A stretch of DNA of 64,000 nt. It comes from Affinundibacterium flavidum (lineage in GTDB: Bacteria > Pseudomonadota > Gammaproteobacteria > Burkholderiales > Burkholderiaceae_D). A program made the position numbers and the translations under genes. The stretch spans positions 186,001 through 250,000 of the forward strand of contig NZ_JACOGA010000006.1 of assembly GCF_014284175.1 (NCBI RefSeq), written 5' to 3'. This document shows positions 51,912 to 62,023 of the stretch, one piece after another (positions within the stretch are counted from its first letter, which is position 1; each line of letters opens with the position of its first letter). The notes below the pieces were generated by a model. That model ran no database searches. It worked only from the letters and a program-made list of their open reading frames with translations, and had not been told where the DNA came from.

Positions 51912-53168
51912 TCAAAGCGCGCGTATGCCTTCCACTAATTGTTGCGTGACTTTTTGCCAGGTGTAGCTTTGCCTGACATAAGCTGGACCTGCTTGCTTCG
52001 CCTGACTTCTGAAATGGGTATCGTGCAATACTTTGTGCATGAGTTCTACATAGGCGGGAAATACGGGTTGCAGTGAGTTGCCTTGCCATATTTCGCTCGT
52101 AATTTCTTTCGTGACGCTCGGAATCCGCCAAGCAAAATCTCTATGGGTGGTTTCATCGGTTGGCCCGCCTTCGGTACACAGAATTGCTAAACCGCAAGCA
52201 GCAGCCTCTAACACCGGCAAATTAAATCCTTCGGCTCGATAGGGAGAAATCAACACATCGGCAGCCTGATAAAACTGCGCGATTTGATGCATGCTCGTTG
52301 TCGCACCTATGTAGCGAATTTGATGGCGTATGCGCTCCCATTCCGCCGGAGTCAGGCAAGCAATTGCTTTCTGTAAGGATTGCTGGGAACTGTAAATGCT
52401 TTCATTTCCTTTGAATACCAATAGCGCATGCGGATTGTCGGTGGCGATTTGGGCAAACGCCTTGAGACTTAGATCTATACCCTTGTGCCTATACATAGAA
52501 CTGACTGACAGGTAGACAAAATGATCGTCCCATCTGAGCTTTTGTCGTAAAGCAGTTCGCTCTTCATCATTTAATGGAAAAAACAAATCAGGATCAAAAC
52601 CCAAAGGCACGGTGAGTATTTGTTCTGCTGCGGCACCACTATTGATCAAAGCTCGTCGTGAAAATGCAGAAGGCGTGAAGAGTTTAATACGATGATCGTG
52701 GGCAATTTCCGCTAGTTTGGTCGCACCTAAATAAACTTCTGGTAAGCGGTCTATTTCAGAGATAGCGAAAACTAAAGTCTTGCCATGTGTTGCAGCTTGG
52801 AGTTCAAAGGGTGCGCCTATGCGTAGCGTGTAGTCTGGTTTAGCATGCGGATCGGCGCACGTAGGAATGCTGCGGATTGCCTGATCTTTTGCGCTGCCCA
52901 AAATATGTTCAGCGGTCTCCCAAGCCGAAGTGCGATTGAATAATTTCTTAAAGGGCGGTTGCGGCAATTCTTGATGAAACACGCTGAACTCGGGATACGC
53001 TAATAATTCAAATGCATAATTTTGAAATAGTAATGATAGTGATTGCGTGTATTGGCGCCAGCCTTGCATGTGCAAGATGCTTGAAGATGGACTCTGCATA
53101 AAATTTTTAGTGTTAGCCTTATTGTCAGCTTTAGTGTCAGTCTTAGGAGCAGCCTTAGAGTCGGCCAT
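51912..53168 (-). CDS. Glycosyltransferase family 4 (GT-B)
   Basis: A 418-residue cytosolic GT-B glycosyltransferase. Towards the C-terminus HQIAQFYQAADVLISPYRAE and GFNLPVLEAAACGLAILCTE give the E-x7-E donor-site pattern of GT4. The first 25 residues are low-complexity (KTDTKADNKANTK) coded by a degenerate repeat, so the start is not certain; M24 at 53099 is an alternative. No other polysaccharide gene is nearby. Substrate unknown. Confidence 0.82.
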   Translation of the reverse strand: MADSKAAPKTDTKADNKANTKNFMQSPSSSILHMQGWRQYTQSLSLLFQNYAFELLAYPEFSVFHQELPQPPFKKLFNRTSAWETAEHILGSAKDQAIRSIPTCADPHAKPDYTLRIGAPFELQAATHGKTLVFAISEIDRLPEVYLGATKLAEIAHDHRIKLFTPSAFSRRALINSGAAAEQILTVPLGFDPDLFFPLNDEERTALRQKLRWDDHFVYLSVSSMYRHKGIDLSLKAFAQIATDNPHALLVFKGNESIYSSQQSLQKAIACLTPAEWERIRHQIRYIGATTSMHQIAQFYQAADVLISPYRAEGFNLPVLEAAACGLAILCTEGGPTDETTHRDFAWRIPSVTKEITSEIWQGNSLQPVFPAYVELMHKVLHDTHFRSQAKQAGPAYVRQSYTWQKVTQQLVEGIRAL

Positions 53169-53327
53169 ATTGTTAGCATCAATGTCAGTGCAATGAGATC
53201 GCTTGCTAGTGAGCAGGTATTGTCAGATATTTTTGATGACGGCGGGTCACATTTCATGTGATGTGTTTGATTTTGTTGGTATTAATTTTATTGTTGCGCA
53301 GCATTACGTGAAAATAAATTTCTCAAA

Positions 53328-53360
53328 CTAGAAAAATAATTCTAGAAAAAATCTTCTAGA
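53328..53360. promoter_or_regulatory. Double palindromic operator upstream of the BlaI-type gene
   Basis: Two overlapping dyads share the sequence TTCTAGA-like core: CTAGAA-N6-TTCTAG (53328-53345) and TCTAGAA-N6-TTCTAGA (53341-53360). They lie about 40 bp before the repressor gene, where a BlaI/MecI-type dimer would block its own promoter. Confidence 0.7.
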
Positions 53361-53395
53361 TGGTCTATGCTATCCGTATTGAATAAGGAAATAGC

Positions 53396-53827
53396 ATGCG
53401 TACCATCAAAAATTCCGCTACCGAGCTCGCCACATCCCATGCCCGACCTGTTCAGGCCAGCCGGAAACCAACCGCTGCCGAACTTGCCCTGCTGCGTGTC
53501 TTGTGGCGTGATGGTCCTGCAACCGCGAAGCAAGTGTTTGAGCGGGTACAGGCTGACCGTCCTGAAATTAATCAAGCCACCGTGTTGCGCCAATTGCAGA
53601 TTATGCACACTGATGGTTTGCTCAGTCGCGATGAAAGTGCGCGTTCACATGTCTATGCAGCCGCGCAGCCGCAAGAAAAATTGCAAACCAATTTGCTGAA
53701 AGATTTTATCCAGCGTGCATTTTCTGGTTCGGGTAAAGAATTGATTATGGCAGCGTTGAAAGAGCATGTCAGCGAAGAAGACCGCGCCGAAATTCAAGCG
53801 TTTTTGCATGAGGATAAACCATCATGA
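53396..53827 (+). CDS. BlaI/MecI/CopY-family transcriptional repressor
   Basis: A 143-residue winged-helix repressor. PTAAELALLRVLWRDGPATA and QATVLRQLQIMHTDGLLSRD are the DNA-binding helices, followed by a C-terminal dimerisation part ending in EDRAEIQAFLHEDKPS. Its ATG has AAGGAA upstream, and a double palindrome at 53328-53360 is the likely operator. It overlaps the M56 gene as ATGA, forming the classic repressor-sensor operon. No beta-lactamase gene follows, so the target may be elsewhere or only the operon itself. Confidence 0.88.
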   Translation: MRTIKNSATELATSHARPVQASRKPTAAELALLRVLWRDGPATAKQVFERVQADRPEINQATVLRQLQIMHTDGLLSRDESARSHVYAAAQPQEKLQTNLLKDFIQRAFSGSGKELIMAALKEHVSEEDRAEIQAFLHEDKPS

Positions 53828-55779
53828 GTCATCTACAAGAATGGATCGCCGTATTGGCGATGGCTTTGCTGCATTTTGTCTGGCAAGGATGCGTGATCGT
53901 CGCGGTGAGCGCCGTCGTATTGCGTCTCTTGCGTCGCCACACAGCGCAAACGCGTTATGCCTTTGCCAGTTTCGCTCTCTTACTGTGTTTGTTGTTGCCG
54001 TTGCTGTATTTGTTGCAGCATGCACCTACGACGCTTGATACGGGCAATCCGTCTATCGACCAGGTTGTCAACACTAGTGATGGGTCCGTTCAGTCTGCGC
54101 AGGGCTTTAGTGCAGAATCTGTGGAGGGATCTGCCAAAGCGTCTGTCGATTCCTTATGGAATTTTGTGCTGCGGTTTGGCTTGCCTGGCTATCTTCCCTA
54201 TCTCGTCATATTTTGGCTGTGTGGTGTTTTGATTTTACTGGTGCGTATGTTGGCTGGTGTGCGCTGGGTTACGCAGCAAGTACGGCAGGCGGCTCAACAG
54301 CCGGATCCAGTCTGGCAAGCAAAATTACAGCGCATGGCAGCAGCGATGGGCATGACGAAGACTTTGCGTTTTGGCTTGTCGGATAGTCTGGAATTTCCTG
54401 TAACGGCAGGCTGGTGGTGTCCGATAGTGATTTTACCGAGTGCATTGTTGAGCGGTATGCCGGTCGAACTGATAGAAGCTTTACTAGCGCATGAAGTGGC
54501 ACACATTAAGCGCTTTGATTACCTGGTGAATTTGTTGCAAAGCTTGATAGAGATTGTCCTGTTCTACCATCCAGCAGTATGGTGGTTGTCCCGTCAAATC
54601 CGACAAGAACGCGAACAAATTGCTGATGATTTAGCCGCAAGTTTGTTAGGCGAACCGCGGCGCCTGGCACTTGCATTATCCGAGCTGGAGCGATACCAGT
54701 TCACCCACCCTCAACTCGCCCAAGTGGCACATGGAGGAAATCTTATGTTACGTATCAAACGTCTGGTTCAACCCGATTCAACAGTCAATACCGCGGCTTG
54801 GAAAATTGTCTTTCCGGGCTTAGCGCTAGGCGCAACTTGTCTCGCCTTGTTCGCGCAAGCGCACACTGTGAACACCAATTTAAGTACGCCGCTGAATGCT
54901 AACCCAACTGCAGTTGTGAGCCCGAATGTGCACGCTGTTTCAGGGACAGTATTAAGTACAATTCCCGCTAGCGCCGATCTGAATAAATCCGCTGCCATCA
55001 CACCAAAATCTGTCAAAGCCTCCGATAAAGACACCAATTTTGCACTCGTGAAGCCGCGTGGTGAGCACAATACTTTTGTTCACACTAGTCGAAGCGGTAT
55101 GGCAGAAATTGAAAAGCTCAAGCGCCAACATGCTGAAGAATTCTTATGGTTTTCTGAAAAAGGGCAATCTTATTGGATTAAAGATCCAGAGATATTAAGC
55201 CAAGCCGAAGCTGCCTATAAGCCCGTCGAAGAGTTGGGTACACAAATGGAGCAGCATGGCAAAAAGATGGAGCAGTATGGCACCGTGATGGAAAAGCTGG
55301 GCGCCGAAATGGCAGCCTTGTCGGTGAACGAACGTGAGATTGATAGAGCAGTGGAAGCGAGTATGCATGGCTTTGAAAAGAAACTAGCCGCTTACGAAAA
55401 GAAACTCGAAGCGGCAGCTGCCAAAGTAGAGCAAGCCACGACGCCACAAGCCCGTCAGCACGCTTTAGAAAATTTGTCACAGCAACAGGCAAAATTCCAG
55501 GCGGTGGCAGCAGAATTGCAAAAGAAAGATCAGGCGATGCAACAGCAGCAAGCGCAAATTCAGCAGCAATTGGAGCAGTCACTGCGACCTGTGCAAGACC
55601 TGAGTAAGAAGATGGAAGAAGCCGCTAAGCCCATGGATGAATTGGGTAAGCAAATGGATCAATTGGGCAAAAAAATGGACGCACTTTCGCAACAGGCAGA
55701 GAAACAAATTTTGGAGTTAATCCAAACTGCCAAACAGAAGAAACTAGTCTTGCCAGTTACACCAGCCAGTGGTGCCTGA
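53824..55779 (+). CDS. M56 (BlaR1-type) membrane metallopeptidase with coiled-coil tail
   Basis: A 651-residue membrane protein. Three to four N-terminal membrane segments surround the zinc-protease motif LAHEVAHIKRFDYL (H223-E-x2-H227), with DDLAA further on as third-ligand region. In BlaR1 the C-terminus is a penicillin-binding sensor; here it is replaced by about 300 residues of charged coiled coil with repeated QMEQHGKKMEQYG and MDELGKQMDQLGKKMD units. So it is a non-beta-lactam M56 variant. It is expected to cut the BlaI-type repressor when stimulated. Ligand or stress signal unknown. Confidence 0.85.
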   Translation: MSHLQEWIAVLAMALLHFVWQGCVIVAVSAVVLRLLRRHTAQTRYAFASFALLLCLLLPLLYLLQHAPTTLDTGNPSIDQVVNTSDGSVQSAQGFSAESVEGSAKASVDSLWNFVLRFGLPGYLPYLVIFWLCGVLILLVRMLAGVRWVTQQVRQAAQQPDPVWQAKLQRMAAAMGMTKTLRFGLSDSLEFPVTAGWWCPIVILPSALLSGMPVELIEALLAHEVAHIKRFDYLVNLLQSLIEIVLFYHPAVWWLSRQIRQEREQIADDLAASLLGEPRRLALALSELERYQFTHPQLAQVAHGGNLMLRIKRLVQPDSTVNTAAWKIVFPGLALGATCLALFAQAHTVNTNLSTPLNANPTAVVSPNVHAVSGTVLSTIPASADLNKSAAITPKSVKASDKDTNFALVKPRGEHNTFVHTSRSGMAEIEKLKRQHAEEFLWFSEKGQSYWIKDPEILSQAEAAYKPVEELGTQMEQHGKKMEQYGTVMEKLGAEMAALSVNEREIDRAVEASMHGFEKKLAAYEKKLEAAAAKVEQATTPQARQHALENLSQQQAKFQAVAAELQKKDQAMQQQQAQIQQQLEQSLRPVQDLSKKMEEAAKPMDELGKQMDQLGKKMDALSQQAEKQILELIQTAKQKKLVLPVTPASGA

Positions 55780-55819
55780 GATTGTCTACTTTAACTAAGT
55801 TGATTCATTGAGCTAAGTA

Positions 55820-55897
55820 AATTAGCTCAGCAAATTAGCTCATTGAATTAGCTCATTGAATTAGCTCAGTAAATCAACGCAGTGAATCAGTTCACTA
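55820..55897. repeat. 13-bp degenerate tandem repeat, six copies
   Basis: Units of AATTAGCTCANTG type (AATTAGCTCATTG is the commonest form) run head to tail six times, the last two diverged. It lies between the M56 gene and the convergent propeller kinase gene. No gene is present in 55780-56024. Confidence 0.7.
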
Positions 55898-56024
55898 ATC
55901 AAGATCGTCAACAAGTTTGTTAGATTTCACCACGGCTACAAAGAATCTCGTAGTCGTGGCGCAAATCATTTCAACCTAGTTCAACCTAGTCTCCCAGTTC
56001 GGCGAGTTTTAAATGTGCTTGAGT

Positions 56025-59000
56025 TTATGCATTTTCCTCCAGCACATTCAGCGGTAATTCCATCGTGAAAACGGTGCCGACACCCATTTCACTATCCACT
56101 CGTATATGCCCGCCAAGTAGCGAAGTGACGATATTGTAAGTGACATTCAATCCCAGCCCTGAACCGCCATGGCCTAATTTCGTCGTAAAAAATGGTTCAA
56201 AAATGCGATGCAGATTAGCCGTCTTAATGCCGACACCATTGTCTTCAAATTTGATTTGAACACGGTCATTGGTGATCAACTGCGCACTGATTGTCATCTT
56301 GCCTTGCTTGCGGCTTTCAAAGCCGTGCAAAATGGCGTTTTGTAAGAGATTGATCAGCACTTGCCCATAGGGGCCCGGATAGCTGTGCATTTCTATATTC
56401 TCGAGTATATCGATGTCGAGCTGATGTTCCGCGAGTCGAACCTGGTTCATCATGGTGGCGACAATTTCTGTCGTGGTTTTTTTCAAGTTAAAACTGCGTG
56501 CTTGAGCACTGGCTTGATCAACCGCAACTTGTTTAAAACTGCTGACCAGATTGGCACTGGTGTGTAAGCTGCGCATCAAGAGGGTGCAGGCTTCCAGGCA
56601 ACGCTCGGCAAAATTCTTAAAGTCTGAACGTTTGACCGGACCAGCATCAATTTTCTCGGTAATCTGATGCACATTGTCTTCAATCGCGCTGGCGATTAAT
56701 AGACTGTTTCCTAGCGGCGTATTGAGTTCATGGGCGACACCAGCTACCAGAGAGCCAAGTGCAGCTAATTTTTCACGTTCCACCAATTGTGCCTGGGTTT
56801 CTTGTAACTGCTGATAGGCATGGGCATTGTCGAGCGCAATGCCAACGTAAGACGCCAGCGTTCTGAGGATATCGAGGTCAGTGGCTTCGTACGCGTGTTC
56901 ACGATAACTTTGCACATTGATGATGCCGCGAATTGCACCTTGTACGAAGAAGGGAACATACAAAGAAGACAGGGGCACATGATCACTGGCACCGTCTTCA
57001 CGGATGGCACCCCATTTTTCCGGGTTTTCGGTCAGCGCGAGGTTATCGATATAATCCTTATATTCCTTGTAGAGATTATTGATAAAAACTTCTTTTTGAT
57101 GCTCGATACACCATACCGCAAGTTGGTTTTTGTCGGAAAAATTGCGGGTATAAGGGGCATAGCGCTTGCCTTCTTCAATCACAAACGGAAAGCGTATCAA
57201 GTCCGCTTCACTATCATAAAAACCAATACCGAAGATGGTGGCATCCATTAATTCATTTACTTTTTGGTAGAGCAAATTAATGATGGATTCGATGTCGAGA
57301 CTGGCGGTGATTTCTTTACCGATTTCACTCAATAAAGAGATATTGCGGTGCGCATGTTCTAGGGTTTCCTTTTGTTTTTCTACCGCCAGATTTTGATCTT
57401 GCAGCTCTTGTGTTCTGTGCGCGACTTGCTCTTCCAAGATCATTTTTTGTTGCACCAACTGGCGCACGCGGAACAAGAAAAAACCATACACAAGGCTGAT
57501 CAATAGCATGACTAAGAGCAGTCTGAACCACCAAGTTTTCCAAAATGGTGGCGCAATATTAATCACCAGTGAAATACCTTCGTCATTCCATATTTCATTT
57601 TTGTTGCTAGCTTTGACGCGAAATACATAGCGACCCGGATCGAGATTGGTGTAGGTCGCGTAACGCTTTTTGGCATCGGTTTCTACCCAATTGGGATCGA
57701 AACCGACCAATTGATAGGCATAGTGATTTTCTGAGGGATCTGCAAAATGCATGGCGGCAAACTCGATAGAAAAAATCGAATCAAGATAATTCAAATTGAT
57801 TTCTTTTGCCTCATGGATCGAACCCTGTAAACGTGGTACGCCGTCGCGTGTCAATAGCGCGATGGAATGGTTAGACAATAAAAAATCAGTAATGACGACT
57901 TTCGGCGGTATCGCATTGTCAGAAATATTTTCGGGCTTAAAGCGGGTAATGCCATTCCAGCCACCGAAATTCATCGTGCCATCGTCTGATAAATGAACGG
58001 CACCAATTAAGAATGAGCCTTGTATCATGCCGTCTTTGTCGGTGTAGTTCTTGAACTTACCAGTGTCGACTTCGAGACGTGAGATACCCGCTGTACTGCT
58101 GATCCAGATATTGCCAAACTTGTCTTCTAATATGCCACCTACCGACTCGGCGGAACCATCTGCTTTGGTAGGATAAAAATGAAAGCGAAATGTTCCATCA
58201 GCTTGCGGTTCTAAGCGGTTTAAGCCGCCAGAAGTGCCTACCCATAATCGTTTTTTGCTATCTTCAAATAAGGCATGAATGCGATTATGGCTGAGACTAT
58301 TTTTCTTCTTGTCGTCGTGGCGTAAATGAATAAATTTTTCGTTTTCACGATCAAAGTAATCGAGGCCATTCATACTGCCAACCCACACTGTGCCACTTGA
58401 ATCTTCAAACACGGCCAAGGCCCAATTATTCACCACGCTATCGGGGTCATTTGCATCATGCCGGAATGTTGTGAAGTGTTTATGCCCGACTAGTCTGCGA
58501 TGTAAGCCGCCGCGACTGCTAACCCATAGTGTGCCGGTGTGATCAAGGATCATCCGCTCTATGTAATTATCATTGGTGTCGTCACTAATATAGACTGGCG
58601 TGAAACTGTTTTTTGCGGGATCGAACAAGGTCAAACCCGAGCGCGTTCCGACCAGAATACGGCCTTCTTTTTCTGCTAAGAAGCTGGCGATTTGATTGTC
58701 TGGTAAGCCCCACTTCTTACTCGAATCTTTACGCCACACATCGACTTGCCGATTCAGCAAATTCATCTTCAATAAGCCACCTGCATAGGTACCTAACCAC
58801 AATTGATTCTTACCTGCTGAAGCAATGGCGCGTATCCGGTTATCACTGGTGCCGGTAGCATCATCTTGAAGTTGGACAAAGCGATCAAAACCGCCGCTGG
58901 CGAGATCTACCCGACTTAGACCAGAAGAGCGCGCACCTACCCACAATACGCCCGTTTGATCTTGAAAAATTTTACTAACGTGATTATGTAAAAGGCTATT

Positions 59001-60011
59001 CGGATCTAAGGGGCGATGTCGGAATAGTTCGAATTTTTCGCTTTGTTTGAGATAGCGCATCAAGCCTTGATTGACGGTGCCTATCCACAGCGTGTCGTTT
59101 TGATCGTGATACAAAGTCTGTATGTGCGAAAGATCAAAGCCTTCCTGTTCACCGACTGCGATTATTTCTCTTTTACTGTCATTCGTGTCTAGCCGTGCTA
59201 AGCCAGCATCGCTGCCTATCCATAGGTGTTGATTTCTGTCGATGGAGAGCGAAATAATATTATTTTGTCGCAGCGTAGAGCGATTATTCAGGCGGGTGTT
59301 GATGTGCTCAAATTTTTTGCTGCGTGGATCAAATTTGTCTAAGCCAACCGGTGTGCCTATCCACAAATGATTGTTTGCATCGCGCGCCAAATCGGTGAGC
59401 AAGTCATCCCGCAGGCTATTTTCATTGTCTTTATCATGTCGATAATCTGTAAAGCTTTGCTGGCGTATATTGAAATGCATGAGACCATAATCGGTCGCTA
59501 GCCACAGACCATCGCCGCCGTCATTGACGATGGCATAAATTTTGTAATTACCGGTCAGTGCAGCGTTCTTGCCGCGTCGTAGAAAATTGGTAAAGCGATT
59601 GTGCTGGGGATCGTACAGGCTTAAGCCCGATTGTGTTCCTATCCATAGACTACCGTCATGATGTACATACAAGGCGGATATAAAGTTATCACTAATCGAT
59701 TTGGGGTCTAGCGGATCGTTGCGAAACACCGCTGTGCGGTAGCCATCAAATTTGATCAAACCTGCCTGAGTGCCGACCCAGATAAAGCCTAATTGATCTT
59801 GCGTGATGGCAGAAATGGATTGATGAGGAAATCCTTGTTCTGGGCCTATATGTTCAAAGCGTAAAGAACCTAAGGAGGCGGCGAAACTGAGTTGCACTGG
59901 GCATTGCAAAGCACACGCACACACGAGCAAAGTTAACAGGCGGCGCCACTGAGGTAGTAACTGCGTTAGTAACTGAGGCAGCAATCGAAACAGTTTGACA
60001 CTTATCTTCAT
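56025..60011 (-). CDS. Beta-propeller sensor histidine kinase (Reg_prop-Y_Y_Y-GAF-HisKA)
   Basis: A 1328-residue membrane sensor. After a signal peptide come about a dozen two-component propeller repeats (pattern like GFIWVGTQAGLIKFDG, SLWIGTQSGLSLYDP), then a Y_Y_Y domain (NHYAYQLVGFDPNWV), a membrane segment near residue 830 and a coiled coil. A GAF domain (about 890-1050) and kinase core follow, with phospho-His H1094 in VAGVAHELNTPLGNS, N box NLLQNAILHGFE, and G boxes DNGVGI and GGSGLGLN. It lacks the receiver and AraC domains of hybrid polysaccharide-sensing relatives, and no response regulator is adjacent. Reporting to an outside regulator is likely. The periplasmic propellers suggest carbohydrate sensing by family precedent. 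Confidence 0.9.
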   Translation of the reverse strand: MKISVKLFRLLPQLLTQLLPQWRRLLTLLVCACALQCPVQLSFAASLGSLRFEHIGPEQGFPHQSISAITQDQLGFIWVGTQAGLIKFDGYRTAVFRNDPLDPKSISDNFISALYVHHDGSLWIGTQSGLSLYDPQHNRFTNFLRRGKNAALTGNYKIYAIVNDGGDGLWLATDYGLMHFNIRQQSFTDYRHDKDNENSLRDDLLTDLARDANNHLWIGTPVGLDKFDPRSKKFEHINTRLNNRSTLRQNNIISLSIDRNQHLWIGSDAGLARLDTNDSKREIIAVGEQEGFDLSHIQTLYHDQNDTLWIGTVNQGLMRYLKQSEKFELFRHRPLDPNSLLHNHVSKIFQDQTGVLWVGARSSGLSRVDLASGGFDRFVQLQDDATGTSDNRIRAIASAGKNQLWLGTYAGGLLKMNLLNRQVDVWRKDSSKKWGLPDNQIASFLAEKEGRILVGTRSGLTLFDPAKNSFTPVYISDDTNDNYIERMILDHTGTLWVSSRGGLHRRLVGHKHFTTFRHDANDPDSVVNNWALAVFEDSSGTVWVGSMNGLDYFDRENEKFIHLRHDDKKKNSLSHNRIHALFEDSKKRLWVGTSGGLNRLEPQADGTFRFHFYPTKADGSAESVGGILEDKFGNIWISSTAGISRLEVDTGKFKNYTDKDGMIQGSFLIGAVHLSDDGTMNFGGWNGITRFKPENISDNAIPPKVVITDFLLSNHSIALLTRDGVPRLQGSIHEAKEINLNYLDSIFSIEFAAMHFADPSENHYAYQLVGFDPNWVETDAKKRYATYTNLDPGRYVFRVKASNKNEIWNDEGISLVINIAPPFWKTWWFRLLLVMLLISLVYGFFLFRVRQLVQQKMILEEQVAHRTQELQDQNLAVEKQKETLEHAHRNISLLSEIGKEITASLDIESIINLLYQKVNELMDATIFGIGFYDSEADLIRFPFVIEEGKRYAPYTRNFSDKNQLAVWCIEHQKEVFINNLYKEYKDYIDNLALTENPEKWGAIREDGASDHVPLSSLYVPFFVQGAIRGIINVQSYREHAYEATDLDILRTLASYVGIALDNAHAYQQLQETQAQLVEREKLAALGSLVAGVAHELNTPLGNSLLIASAIEDNVHQITEKIDAGPVKRSDFKNFAERCLEACTLLMRSLHTSANLVSSFKQVAVDQASAQARSFNLKKTTTEIVATMMNQVRLAEHQLDIDILENIEMHSYPGPYGQVLINLLQNAILHGFESRKQGKMTISAQLITNDRVQIKFEDNGVGIKTANLHRIFEPFFTTKLGHGGSGLGLNVTYNIVTSLLGGHIRVDSEMGVGTVFTMELPLNVLEENA

Positions 60012-60349
60012 GAAAAGTTGTACAACGTGAATGTGGATTGAGCTAGGTAGCGCCAGGTAGCTTCAGGACAAGGTATTGCAGGAAAAAGTTGTCTATGAGT
60101 ATCTTAGACCACAATTGCGGGTGATGCATCTGCATTTGTTGAATCGTGGCTTTTTCGAGGAAAAGTGCGGTGTGCCGCCGCTGCCAGATGTTGAAAAATA
60201 ATGGCAATTTGAAATGCTTTGATTGTTCAATTTCTGTTGGCGAGGGGTGAGGTAAGGGTGAGGGTAAAGATCAAGGAGAGAAGGGGGACAGCATGAGGAA
60301 GATCTCCCTCTCCTGTGCTGTGGTGCAGTGCAGGAGGGGGAAATTTAAC
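60012..60349. other. Intergenic region, no gene
   Basis: About 340 bp between the propeller kinase start and the CreD stop. It contains GC-rich direct GTGAGGG runs near 60249 and a hairpin-like CCCTCTCCTG against CAGGAGGGGG at 60306-60340. No clear promoter or operator is seen. Confidence 0.5.
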
Positions 60350-61783
60350 TTAAGAAGTAGATCCGCCACTTGATGAGATCGCAGCAGGCATCGTTTTTCC
60401 TACCTGATACCAATCGACTTTGCGCGTTACCAACATGATGGCGGCTAAGACACAGAACAATAAAATACTACCCAAGATCAAGGCATTATTTTCTGATTGT
60501 AATAAGCCAAACAGTGCTGCATATAACAAAGTTAAGGCTGACCCAAAACCAATCCCACGTTGCCAACTGCGGAGCGCATAGCATAGATAAAAACTAATCA
60601 GGCTTAAGCAAGCGATACTGGCGATCAGGTAGGCCCACACAAATTGCATATGCTCGGATAGACTGACTAACAATAAGAAGAACATCACGAGTGCCAAACC
60701 GACCAAAGCATATTGCACAGGATGGATAGGAAGTTGCTTCAAAATTTCAAATAAGAAGAAGGCAGAAAAACTCAGGGCAACAAATAACAAGCCATACTTA
60801 ATCGCGCGGTTTGATTGGCTATAAATATTCACGGGTTCTATGAACGCGACGCCAAAGCTATCGATTTGACCTACGCTTTGTGCCGGTGCAACGATGCCAT
60901 CTACATTGGTTGGCGCTGGTTTTTCGGCTGCTTGGCAGCATTGTGTGTTTAAGAATTGTTGTTGTGCATCGCTGGATAGAGACGAGATATTCCAAGTCGC
61001 ATTAAATCCATTCGCATCGATTTTACGTTCTTTCGGTGACGGTAAAAAACGACCAAAAAATTGCGGATGCTGCCACTTGGAGCGCAAGGTGATCTGATTA
61101 TTTTTGGCGATAGGAATTAGGGCAAATTGCTCTATGCCATCGATGCTAAGATTAAATTCAAAATCGATGTTCTTGCTGATACTGAGATCAAGTTTTTCCA
61201 AGGGTGCATGTAAGCCCTGCTTAAAATATTGCAACTGGCTATTTTGTTGAAATTCATAGTTGTGCCCATCCCAGCTAATCGTTGGGACATTTTTTAAACC
61301 ACGGGTATCGCTTAAACCCAAGCTCACAAATGGTGTATCAATTTGCAAGCGTGATGCAGGTTTTTCGCGTACAAATGCGGACTGGTCGGGTAAATGAAAA
61401 CTGCCATTGAGTGTGTGCAGGCTGTTATACACCAGCACTTTATGGATGCCCCGATAGCGTTGATCTGTATCGACATTTGACAGCATTTTTAAGGTATTCG
61501 GAAACACGAACAGGCGCTTGTTCAATACGCGTTGTCGTATCACACTGCGCTTGCTGGGGGCGTCGATCACTTCTTCTTCCTCATAGTGCTCACTGTATGG
61601 AATCACTAAAATCGGTCCTAATAGACTTTGTTGACCGACCGAATCTGCGGCAATACTGCGTACCGCCTCGTTCCGAAAACGCAAGCGTGCATCTATGGTG
61701 TTTTCTATCATCATTAAAGGAATACCGATAATCAACATCAGCAAACCAACCGTCAGGGATTTCATGAATAGCGTTTTTTGCAT
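60350..61783 (-). CDS. creD: CreD family inner-membrane protein
   Basis: A 477-residue membrane protein. The start is KSLTVGLLMLIIGIPLMMIE with a large periplasmic domain and then about five C-terminal helices. IENTIDARLRFRNEAVRSIA and LLGPILVIPYSEHY near the N-terminus and SFGVAFIEPVNIYSQSNRAI before the helices are the CreD landmarks. CreD is induced by CreBC in enterobacteria and supports envelope integrity; here no CreBC genes adjoin it. A GGAG site precedes the ATG. Confidence 0.88.
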   Translation of the reverse strand: MQKTLFMKSLTVGLLMLIIGIPLMMIENTIDARLRFRNEAVRSIAADSVGQQSLLGPILVIPYSEHYEEEEVIDAPSKRSVIRQRVLNKRLFVFPNTLKMLSNVDTDQRYRGIHKVLVYNSLHTLNGSFHLPDQSAFVREKPASRLQIDTPFVSLGLSDTRGLKNVPTISWDGHNYEFQQNSQLQYFKQGLHAPLEKLDLSISKNIDFEFNLSIDGIEQFALIPIAKNNQITLRSKWQHPQFFGRFLPSPKERKIDANGFNATWNISSLSSDAQQQFLNTQCCQAAEKPAPTNVDGIVAPAQSVGQIDSFGVAFIEPVNIYSQSNRAIKYGLLFVALSFSAFFLFEILKQLPIHPVQYALVGLALVMFFLLLVSLSEHMQFVWAYLIASIACLSLISFYLCYALRSWQRGIGFGSALTLLYAALFGLLQSENNALILGSILLFCVLAAIMLVTRKVDWYQVGKTMPAAISSSGGSTS

Positions 61784-62023
61784 CTTAAGCTCCAGGTTGA
61801 AGAAGAGCTTCTAGTGTAAAAAATGTCTGTGCGCTAAGAATGAAGAGATGCGCCTTGATTGTGTGCTGAATGTGAAAACTTAAGCAATTCAGCGGGTTAG
61901 CATTGTTAAATATGTTCAAGTTCGCTCTTTCAGCTTGATGTGCAACTTGGCGATCGTGTTCAGAAAGCGTTATGATGGAATTATTGAATGTTGTAATTGA
62001 TAACGATAGTTTCTAGCCCTGAT

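Noticed and set aside
53000..53257. 85-residue minus-strand frame at the start of the glycosyltransferase
   Set aside because: Leu/Thr-rich product of the repetitive N-terminal coding sequence in another frame.
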